The notes beneath the pieces were generated by a model, which searched no databases, was not told where the DNA came from, and was given only the letters and a program-made list of their open reading frames with translations. From Sphingomonas sp. Leaf339 (GTDB lineage: Bacteria; Pseudomonadota; Alphaproteobacteria; Sphingomonadales; Sphingomonadaceae), in contig NZ_LMRS01000034.1 in NCBI RefSeq assembly GCF_001426195.1, positions 248,001-312,000 of the forward strand: DNA of 64,000 nt, written 5' to 3'. Both the position numbers and the translations under genes were made by a program. Shown one piece after another: positions 37,108-43,676 of the stretch (position 1 is its first letter; each line of letters starts with the position of its first letter).

Positions 37108-37296
37108 ATGGGCATCATAACGGTCGAGCGGATTGCGGAGCTAATTGAGGAAGCGCCGGGTTGGGCGCTGGTCGCCCTAACGATGCCACAAGAGGGCCTT
37201 CGGGAAGCCGCACGGCATGAAGTAGCCAGCCACGTCTATAACGCCCTGTATGCGCTCCCTGTGGACGGCGGTAGCCAGCTTCCTCTGCCCTTGTGA
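37108..37296 (+). CDS. Small protein, DUF6771-like
   Basis: A 62-aa protein with ribosome site AAGGAG 7 bases upstream. The pattern (V/I-x-RIAELIEEAPGWALVALTMPQEGLREAARHEVASHV) matches a small sphingomonad family of unknown function built on an amphipathic helix pair. It lies 3 bp upstream of the GTG of the next gene and is probably co-transcribed with it. Confidence 0.7.
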   Translation: MGIITVERIAELIEEAPGWALVALTMPQEGLREAARHEVASHVYNALYALPVDGGSQLPLPL

Positions 37297-37299
37297 CAA

Positions 37300-37608
37300 G
37301 TGGGCAGCAATCAGCGCTTTGACACCCTCTACGACTTCACCCGACAGGGGATTAATCTGCATCTGGAATGCAGGAACCATCGGTGTCGCCACAAGGCTGT
37401 CCTGAATAGCGGGCTGGTCTGGCGATGGGGTTCTATCTGGCGTTGGCCTAAGAGCCTCGACGGGAACGTGATGGACCATTTCCGTTGTCATCGATGTGGG
37501 ACCAGGAATCCAACGCCCCGTCCGACCGGACAGGGGATTAACCATATGCCCTTCTTTCCTGTCAGCGAGGGGGAATGGAAGCGGATGATGGCGAAGATTC
37601 GGGGATAG
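37300..37608 (+). CDS. Small zinc-ribbon-like protein
   Basis: A 102-aa protein starting at GTG 37300. Two cysteine pairs (CRNHRC at 24-29 and CHRC at 63-66) separated by about 33 residues look like a zinc ribbon. Basic and aromatic residues (WRWGSIWRW) lie between them. It could bind nucleic acid or a partner protein. It overlaps the next frame by 34 bp if that gene begins at 37575. Confidence 0.6.
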   Translation: MGSNQRFDTLYDFTRQGINLHLECRNHRCRHKAVLNSGLVWRWGSIWRWPKSLDGNVMDHFRCHRCGTRNPTPRPTGQGINHMPFFPVSEGEWKRMMAKIRG

Positions 37609-38210
37609 TCCGCATCCCAATCAATAACCGGCTGGCAAGCTTCCTCATTGATACGGGTCCTATGAGCTTCAAGAAACCCTTCCGTGCCGTGCCTATCAAG
37701 CTAGGTGCGCGCTACCGAGCTGAAAGGCGCCGGAAGCAGGTACGGTCATGGTTGGTCGCTATGACTGTGCTAGCGTCGAGTGCCGTCGTCGGCGTTGCCA
37801 TTGGGATCGCCCCGACATTGCTTTCAGCCTCTACGGGTAATGCCGCTGCTAATACGACAGACACCCTTTACGGCTGCCGGGTGACAGACGGTGATACCAT
37901 CCGGTGCGGTAAAGAGCGCATACGGCTAATGGGCATCGATGCCCCCGAGTTGCCCGGTCATTGCCGACAGGGCCGAGCTTGCGCGCCCGGTGACCCTTAC
38001 CGTTCGACTGAAAGCCTGAGAGCAGCGATGCAAGGCAGGATGACTATCCAGCGATACAAACAAGATCGCTACGGACGTACAATAGCTACCATCGCCGGCA
38101 ACAAGGGCGACTTGTCATGCTGGCAGCTAAAGCACCGACAAGCTATCTATAAGCCAAAATGGGATGAGGGCGGCATTGTGGCTAGTCTTTGCCCTGCCGC
38201 CCTTGACTAG
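37575..38210 (+). CDS. Membrane-anchored or exported SNase-like nuclease
   Basis: A 211-aa protein from 37575 (GAGGGGGA just upstream, though spacing is short), or 182 aa from the ATG at 37662. A hydrophobic segment (VLASSAVVGVAIGIAPTLLSA) is followed by the thermonuclease OB-fold: CRVTDGDTIRCG, RIRLMGIDAPELPG and QDRYGRTIATI. These hold the metal/catalytic residues (R in RIRL, D in GIDAPE, E in APE, R in YGR). The product would act in the periplasm. It may degrade incoming nucleic acid, which would fit a defensive island, but a housekeeping role is equally possible. Confidence 0.82.
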   Translation: MEADDGEDSGIVRIPINNRLASFLIDTGPMSFKKPFRAVPIKLGARYRAERRRKQVRSWLVAMTVLASSAVVGVAIGIAPTLLSASTGNAAANTTDTLYGCRVTDGDTIRCGKERIRLMGIDAPELPGHCRQGRACAPGDPYRSTESLRAAMQGRMTIQRYKQDRYGRTIATIAGNKGDLSCWQLKHRQAIYKPKWDEGGIVASLCPAALD

Positions 38211-38434
38211 GTTGATTCAGACCTTGCGACGAAACGCCCATACCAAGCTTGATAGGCTGGTGATGACTGCCGCTACAGCGATCAGCAACGATGAATCTGG
38301 AATGACCATGACGCGACTCCTTTCGTCATCGACTTATCAAAGCCCGGTACCTGTAGGACAGGAAAAAAGTACATATCAAGAACACAACATTTACGCCGCT
38401 TGTTGGAAGACGGGGACCGGTGCATCCCTCGATC

Positions 38435-38740
38435 ATGAAACCAACCAACCCATGGCCCGCCATCACCGACGATGCCCGGGTAGAACGCCTGATCGCCGCC
38501 ATACAAAAGGAAGTGGTAGGAGAATCAGGCGGGAAGGAACCCTATAGCGACGAAACAGAGCTACATGGCCCCGACCTAGCCAACGCCCTGTTATTCGTCC
38601 TAGCGACCGTCCTAGAGCCTTCGCCATCTTGCAACACACCGGCAGGGGTGCGGAAGATGGCAGGGGCTACAGGCAAGGAACTTCACCAGCTTATGAAAGA
38701 GACGCGGCAGATGAAGGCTGTGCCGATTGGGACGGTATAA
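38435..38740 (+). CDS. Small hypothetical protein
   Basis: A 101-aa protein from ATG 38435, or 106 aa from GTG 38420. Acidic, with predicted helices (ARVERLIAAIQKEVV, LANALLFVLATVLEP, GATGKELHQLMKETRQM). There is no recognisable domain. It sits between the nuclease and the convergent polymerase-like gene. The 209 bp upstream (38211-38419) hold no convincing gene. Confidence 0.45.
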   Translation: MKPTNPWPAITDDARVERLIAAIQKEVVGESGGKEPYSDETELHGPDLANALLFVLATVLEPSPSCNTPAGVRKMAGATGKELHQLMKETRQMKAVPIGTV

Positions 38741-38844
38741 TCTAGGATACTTGAAGCCGAAGTCGTACCAATATGTGGGATTATCGTATATATTGCAGTC
38801 ATTTAGTATAAGTCCGTATAAGCTAGGCTCACACAAAGCTTGGA

Positions 38845-40278
38845 CTATTCTTTGATATCCAGCATGGGTTTTAAACCAAGATATCGCTGAAACTGCTGCT
38901 GCATTACCGTCTTGACGATCTCGACCTTTGACACCGGCACCCTTAGTGAATCATGAATAGGATAAGCCGGGATATCATAGACTGTAGCAAGCTCGACAAC
39001 CGAAGCAATCATCGGTTCGCTTTCTCGGAATTGCAGATCGCCCCATCTGATTTTACAGTTTGGCCAGTCCTGTAACAGCGGAATGGCTATTAGAGTAGCC
39101 TCCTTGACTGCATTAAAATCATACTTTTGCAGATCAAGCTTGTCTTTGCTTTTCCTCTTCGCCGTCTCAACCGTCTCTTCGGGCCAATCGGCATGAAAGG
39201 CGCCGTAACCAAGGCTGGCGGTGATGAACGCCTTGATGACTGCACGGGGGAAATCACTAAAATCGTATAGGTCCGGGCGGTTCGGCATCGGGGTGTTCGT
39301 AAGCCGATGAAGGATCGTGATATGACTGGCCTTCACGTCAACCTCAACGGTCGGTTCGCCGTTGATGAGGATGGCCTTCCGTTCTTCCGCTGGCATCCCC
39401 TGTAGGGTAGACCCACCGATACCGTACAACCTGCCACCCTTATCTAAGTTGGCACCATCGATATCCCCACGGGCAAAGACGCGTTGAAAGGCGTAATGGG
39501 TAGCGTTCGTCAGGCGCTGCTTAGCCCAATAGGCATTGATGAAATCCACTTGCTCCGCGTACCGGATGGCGGTGGAATGATTGCGATCGAACCGCATCCG
39601 AACCCCCTCCTTAATGTAGGTCTTGGCCGTCTTAAGGACGATTGGGTCGGGGATCGATGCCGCCGCTGGCAGGTGTTCAAAATGGTCAATCAGGTTTGCC
39701 GGTGTGATGCCATAACCGGCGGCGTAGGCCAGCAGATCGGCGTTAGCCTTGGATCGGGTGGCAAACGACTTATCGCCCTTCCAATCCTTTTCTCCCTTTT
39801 CGTAATCGGTCAATCCAGCGACCCGAAGGCCGTGGACGCAATCACTAAATCCTCGGTAGCTGATATGTAATCCGGTGAAACATTCCGGCTTCATCTGCCG
39901 GTATCCGTAGGTATCCCTGTCTCTTCCTTCCAATACAAGAAGGTCATAAACCAGCGCGCCTAAAGCTGTATTCAAACACGTTGTTGGCTTATTCTTCTTT
40001 CCTGCCGCCTTAGATACCCTGATCGCCAGATCATCGATCATAGCTCTGGCCACGTTACTACAAGGTAGATAGATAAGCGCCAAATAAGCGCCATCCATCA
40101 TATGGGTATTGAAGGTGCTGAAGTCCCTCTGAGTTTTGCTGTTTACTTTTATTATCTTCCTTTCAAACAAGATAGATTGGTTAGGATAAGAATTAGGTGG
40201 TGTTAGTTTGTTGTGATTACATTTAGGGTAACGGTTTTGATCGGTTAACGTTGTGTACGATACGGTTTCAATGTTCAT
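38845..40278 (-). CDS. Polymerase-palm-like protein of unknown function
   Basis: A 477-aa protein. The N-terminal 280 residues are not recognised and are mostly helical. From GRLYGIGGSTLQGMPAEERK (282-301) a conserved core follows: GEPTVEVDVKASHITILHRL (D314), then R345-x3-K349-x8-YG (358-359), then IPAYPIHDSLRVP with H442-D443-S444. These resemble in order motif A (Asp), motif B (R-x3-K-x7/8-YG) and motif C (HD-S/E) of family-A DNA polymerases and T7-type RNA polymerases. Related proteins with VELDYSALHPRLLY and LPVHDSFIVP cores occur in other mobile elements as hypothetical genes. I infer a templated or untemplated nucleic acid polymerase, perhaps for element replication or primer synthesis, with low certainty. 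Weak ribosome site; AT-rich leader upstream. Confidence 0.7.
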   Translation of the reverse strand: MNIETVSYTTLTDQNRYPKCNHNKLTPPNSYPNQSILFERKIIKVNSKTQRDFSTFNTHMMDGAYLALIYLPCSNVARAMIDDLAIRVSKAAGKKNKPTTCLNTALGALVYDLLVLEGRDRDTYGYRQMKPECFTGLHISYRGFSDCVHGLRVAGLTDYEKGEKDWKGDKSFATRSKANADLLAYAAGYGITPANLIDHFEHLPAAASIPDPIVLKTAKTYIKEGVRMRFDRNHSTAIRYAEQVDFINAYWAKQRLTNATHYAFQRVFARGDIDGANLDKGGRLYGIGGSTLQGMPAEERKAILINGEPTVEVDVKASHITILHRLTNTPMPNRPDLYDFSDFPRAVIKAFITASLGYGAFHADWPEETVETAKRKSKDKLDLQKYDFNAVKEATLIAIPLLQDWPNCKIRWGDLQFRESEPMIASVVELATVYDIPAYPIHDSLRVPVSKVEIVKTVMQQQFQRYLGLKPMLDIKE

Positions 40279-40747
40279 GTTTATCCAAGTTTGGGTATGT
40301 TTAACTGTAAGTGAATAATGATGTTTATATCATAGTGTAATGGTTTGATTTCATAGCATATAAACAAAGCGCGAATGGCAATGCAGTGGTATTAAGGCGC
40401 GAAGTCCCTACTTTTCATCATCGTAAAGTATCGATGCGACGCCTTTAGGTTAACAAAAATGTATCCTCACCGTAGCTTCGGCGTCTAATAAGCAAATATG
40501 AGAGTAAAGTGACTGCTCGTCCGCCTAAGCCGGTAGATCGTTTTACAGACCTATTTGTAAGTTTGGCTCTCCAATGAGCAGGAGTCTTCTGAACACCGCT
40601 GCACGGCGATCCTAGGCGGGTTTTGAGGGCATTGGTGGCGTAGTTCGATAGAACTAACTCGCCGGTAATATCCAACGGTGCGATACGGGCGGCTAGCTCT
40701 AACGTGCCTCTCGCCCGTGCGCTTGCGCGATGGTAAGCCTATCGGGC
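40279..40747. other. AT-rich intergenic region of the island
   Basis: Between the polymerase-like gene and the coiled-coil gene. It is AT-rich near 40279-40390 (promoter region of the 477-aa gene). A 76-codon minus-strand frame at 40445-40675 has no start signal or recognisable content and is not called. No iterons or strong hairpins were seen. Confidence 0.5.
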
Positions 40748-41020
40748 TTAAGCGCTCTCGAATTCCCTTAAGCCCCGAATAGTATCGGCATGGCGGCTTA
40801 TGCTTGCGGCCACAACTATCTGTGTCGTAGTCAATTGATGAACAACACTTTTAACACGATCGCGCTCCTGCCAATCCAGCGCTTTTCCTTCCAAGCACAT
40901 ATAGAGAAAGCTAATGATTTCTTGAAGCTCAGCTTCGACCTTAATCGCTTCTTCATACTGCGCCTCAAAGCGTCGATTTTCTCGTTTACGTAATAATTCT
41001 TGTACGGTGGTAATGATCAT
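40748..41020 (-). CDS. Small coiled-coil protein
   Basis: A 90-aa protein from ATG 41020, preceded by AAAGGA. It is almost all heptad-patterned charged helix (VQELLRKRENRRFEAQYEEAIKVEAELQEII). It lies 11 bp downstream of the AlpA-like gene on the same strand. It could be a partner for integrase/excision control or a spacer protein; no family is recognised. Confidence 0.6.
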   Translation of the reverse strand: MIITTVQELLRKRENRRFEAQYEEAIKVEAELQEIISFLYMCLEGKALDWQERDRVKSVVHQLTTTQIVVAASISRHADTIRGLREFESA

Positions 41021-41031
41021 TTCCTTTCGAT

Positions 41032-41217
41032 CTAGATAGAGGGTTGCCGAGACGACAGCCAATCAGCAACCGCCTCGCTTTTCCAACCAACGGCACGTTT
41101 ACCGAGCAACAGGGGGCGTGGAAATTGGCCTGTCGCCATCCACTGGTAGAGGGTTGAACGGCTTACGCCGATTAACTGTAACAGTTCAGTTCGGCGAAGG
41201 ATTGGGTTAGCTGCCAT
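41032..41217 (-). CDS. AlpA-type excisionase/transcriptional regulator
   Basis: A 61-aa protein of the AlpA/MerR-like wHTH family: ILRRTELLQLIGVSRSTLYQWM, FPRPLLLGKRAVGWKSEAVADWLSSR. These small proteins activate or assist excision of P4-type elements. It lies between the integrase and the cargo on the same strand, as usual for such islands. Confidence 0.88.
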   Translation of the reverse strand: MAANPILRRTELLQLIGVSRSTLYQWMATGQFPRPLLLGKRAVGWKSEAVADWLSSRQPSI

Positions 41218-41293
41218 AGGTTTGCTCCGTTGTTGGAAGCCTATTCATAGGGCATCCGCGTCGGGTAAAAAACCGTTAGTATATTATTACTTC

Positions 41294-41304
41294 CGCAATT
41301 TGCG
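41294..41304. promoter_or_regulatory. Palindrome upstream of alpA-like gene
   Basis: CGCAA-T-TTGCG, an 11-bp palindrome in an AT-rich gap between the integrase stop and the AlpA-like start. It could be an operator for the island regulator. Confidence 0.3.
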
Positions 41305-41361
41305 AAACTTTTCATAAGTTACTCAATTTGGTCACCTTGATTAAGCTGTTAGCCCGAAGTC

Positions 41362-42558
41362 CTAGATCTTGTTGTTACCGACGTAGGATGACCAGTCATT
41401 CATCAACGCGCGGCGCTTCTCAAAAAGGTCGGAACGAGCATAGGCGGCTTCGGCCTTGTCCTTTATGCCGTGCGCCATAGCCAACTCGATTACCTCGCGC
41501 GGGTGTGCCGTCGTCTCGCCAGACCAATCACGGAAGGACGACCGGAAGCCGTGCGGCACAGCTTCAATGCCAAGCTCCTTAACGAGCTTGGAGAGCGTCA
41601 TATCAGACAGGGGCTTCCCCTCCTTGGTGCCGGGAAACACAAGGTCGTCGCTTTGCCGCTTTAAAGCCTTCGCTTCCTTCAAGATGGCGAGGCAACGGGT
41701 GGACAACGGCACTCTATGAGACTTCTTGGCCTTCATACGGGCAGCGGGGATAGTCCACACGGCATTCGATAGGTCGAACTCGCTCCACACCGCTTCCCGT
41801 GTCTCGCCTGATCGCGTTGCGGTAAGAACAAGGAACTCGAATGCCAGCTTTGTAGCTATACCGGCATCGCTGGCGCGTATCTTGGCGATAGCGTCACCTA
41901 CCTTGTCATAGGGCAAAGCCTTACGATGCTCGACCTTCGACCGGTCATGTTTGGGAAGACCCTTGATCGTCGCTTTCGTAGGATTGTCCGTTCGCCAACC
42001 TTGGGCGATCGACCAATCGAGTACGGTACCAATCCGTTGCCTCACCCGACGCGCCGTTTCCGGTCGACTGTTCCAAATCGGCGTAAGGACAGCCAATACG
42101 TCGCTACTATTGATAATATCGACCCGCCTTTTACCAATGTAAGGAAATGCGTAAGTTGTCAGCGTATTAATCCACTGCTGACCGTGCTTATCGTTCTTCC
42201 ACGTTGGCTTTGATAGTTCGTGGATACTCTTTGCCGCTTCCTCAAAGCTTAGGATGCTCGTAGAGCGCTTTTTCGCCGCGATGGGGTCATCACCTACCCT
42301 TGCAGCCTTTCGGTTCTGTAGGGCTGCTTCACGGGCTTCCGCGAGCGTCTTTCCGGCAGCATCGCCAGAGCCTAAGCCGATATCCCGGCGTTTACCCTGA
42401 ATTACGATCCGTTGGACCCATCGCTTAGCGCCCGACGCATCAACCTTTAGGTAAAGACCGTGGCCGTCGCCATAGAAGCCGGCGACCTTGATTGTCCGCA
42501 CAAAGGCAGCGCTAAGACGCTTCTCCCGATGCTGTCCGGTTGGTTTAATACCGCTCAT
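41362..42558 (-). CDS. P4-type tyrosine integrase
   Basis: A 398-aa integrase. The N-terminal DUF4102 (DGHGLYLKV, RDIGLGSG, LAEAREAA) is followed by the core-binding domain (about 100-190) and the catalytic domain with R249 (LTATRSGET), K278, H336-x2-R339 (VPHGFRSSFRDW), H363 and Y373 (AEAAYARSDLFEKR). It is complete and so possibly active. It lies 144 bp from the attR core and reads into the island. Phage- or island-type P4 integrases typically use tRNA 3' ends, matching the tRNA-Ser repeat. Confidence 0.95.
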   Translation of the reverse strand: MSGIKPTGQHREKRLSAAFVRTIKVAGFYGDGHGLYLKVDASGAKRWVQRIVIQGKRRDIGLGSGDAAGKTLAEAREAALQNRKAARVGDDPIAAKKRSTSILSFEEAAKSIHELSKPTWKNDKHGQQWINTLTTYAFPYIGKRRVDIINSSDVLAVLTPIWNSRPETARRVRQRIGTVLDWSIAQGWRTDNPTKATIKGLPKHDRSKVEHRKALPYDKVGDAIAKIRASDAGIATKLAFEFLVLTATRSGETREAVWSEFDLSNAVWTIPAARMKAKKSHRVPLSTRCLAILKEAKALKRQSDDLVFPGTKEGKPLSDMTLSKLVKELGIEAVPHGFRSSFRDWSGETTAHPREVIELAMAHGIKDKAEAAYARSDLFEKRRALMNDWSSYVGNNKI

Positions 42559-42924
42559 AGCGCCCTACATAGCGACCAACATAAAGACTTGGAATACGCT
42601 GGATCGTGTCGGATCTCAACGGACAAACCATTCCGCTAAACAACTGGTTTACAATACAAATCTGGATTACATTGGTCCACATCGGAACACCTGATGGCGG
42701 ACTCCGTCTCCGCCATAGCCGCAACTACGATGTTGAAAAATCGCAATATTGTAGAGGCCGTCGTTACTCTGCCATCATAAATATCGTGTAATGCGGACGG
42801 CCAGGTCAGCCTTTGCGCTCGTCCGGCATCGGTTTGAAACGACAATGCTGATGTCGATCAGCGCTGGTTGTGATTGAAGAGTGATCCGCTAGGCTCGGCG
42901 TTCCAGGGATTCAGGAAGCCGACC
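42559..42924. other. Island end and junction with chromosome
   Basis: No gene. It holds the integrase promoter region, the attR core (42702-42716), and about 200 bp of chromosomal sequence that originally followed tRNA-Ser. Confidence 0.6.
42702..42716. repeat. attR core (15-bp copy of tRNA-Ser 3' end)
   Basis: CTCCGTCTCCGCCAT, identical to 28451-28465. The flanking bases differ on both sides, so the repeat is exactly 15 bp. Confidence 0.9.
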
Positions 42925-43371
42925 ATGATCGCATATCTCGTTCTGCTGGCGCTAGCCTCGGCGCCACAATTGCCTGCCGACGCTCCGGTGCGGGCGGAGC
43001 ATGTTGCGATCCAGTCGGCGGATATCGATCGCAGCGCAGCTTTCTATCGGGAGGCGTTCGGTCTGAAGATGATACCGACGCCGCTCAAGAACCGTCGATG
43101 GCTTGATCTCGGCAACGGACTGGCGCTCCATATTCTCGATGGCCGCACCGCGCCGAAGCCATCAAACCGTGATGAGCATCTCGCTCTTCACGTCAACGAT
43201 CTGGCGGTGGTCACTAGTTGGCTTGACCGGCGCGGTCTCGTCTGGACCGATCTCGCCGGCAAACCGCGCACCATGCAAATCCGGTTCGACGGCGTCCGCC
43301 AAATCTATGTTCAGGACCCGGACGGCTATTGGCTGGAGATCGGCGATTCACGCGGCGTATCGACACCTTGA
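42925..43371 (+). CDS. VOC-family glyoxalase-like protein, exported
   Basis: A 148-aa protein from ATG 42925 with AGGAAG upstream. A short hydrophobic leader (MIAYLVLLALASAPQLPADAP) precedes a single VOC unit: EHVAIQSADIDRSAAFYREAFGLK, LDLGNGLALHIL, EHLALHVNDL, YVQDPDGYWLEIGD. Possible metal-ligand residues are H27, H68, H87 and E136 (counted from the leader; pattern H/E). It may be a lyase, dioxygenase or resistance protein; substrate unknown. It is the first gene after the island and presumably followed the tRNA before integration. Confidence 0.8.
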   Translation: MIAYLVLLALASAPQLPADAPVRAEHVAIQSADIDRSAAFYREAFGLKMIPTPLKNRRWLDLGNGLALHILDGRTAPKPSNRDEHLALHVNDLAVVTSWLDRRGLVWTDLAGKPRTMQIRFDGVRQIYVQDPDGYWLEIGDSRGVSTP

Positions 43372-43676
43372 TCGCAGGCAGCCTCGCTATTCGTATCTTC
43401 AAGTTCTGCACGCCAACACTCATTTGATTTTTTGCTACAAGCGCGAGGCGGGCTGTCGCCGTCGTGAACCTTGTGATGCAGCACTGCACCGCTGACGCGC
43501 GATGATCCCGATGACGGGGCTCGCGCGGGTTTGTGTTCGCATACAAATCATGTTGCAATTCGGTTACAGGTATTGAAATTTCGTTACTTGTATTAGGCCC
43601 ACCTCGGACTTTCTATTGCAGCCCGGCGTGTTTTCCAGAAGGTCTGTCCTCACCAAATTCAGGGGGGCCTATACCG
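43372..43676. promoter_or_regulatory. Upstream region of TonB receptor with tandem repeat
   Basis: A 305-bp stretch with no gene. It holds a direct repeat GTTACAGGTATT (43563-43574) and GTTACTTGTATT (43583-43594), 20 bp apart (two helical turns), with GAAATTTC between. A regulator site is plausible. Confidence 0.4.

Larger units (their letters stand above)
28466..42716. mobile_element. tRNA-Ser-integrated genomic island (about 14.2 kb)
   Basis: Bounded by the 15-bp repeat at 28451-28465 and 42702-42716. The composition drops visibly from GC-rich flanks to near-balanced sequence with AT-rich intergenic gaps. Contents: restriction-modification pair, DUF262-HEPN pair, serine recombinase, small membrane proteins, an interrupted PEP-CTERM gene, SNase-like nuclease, polymerase-like protein, AlpA-like regulator and P4-type integrase. 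The integrase is at the end away from the tRNA and is transcribed inward. No conjugation or phage structural genes are seen, so it is an integrative cargo element rather than an ICE or prophage. Confidence 0.9.

Noticed and set aside
40445..40675. A 76-codon minus-strand frame in the AT-rich island gap
   Set aside because: No ribosome site, no composition like a protein and no family; too weak to call.
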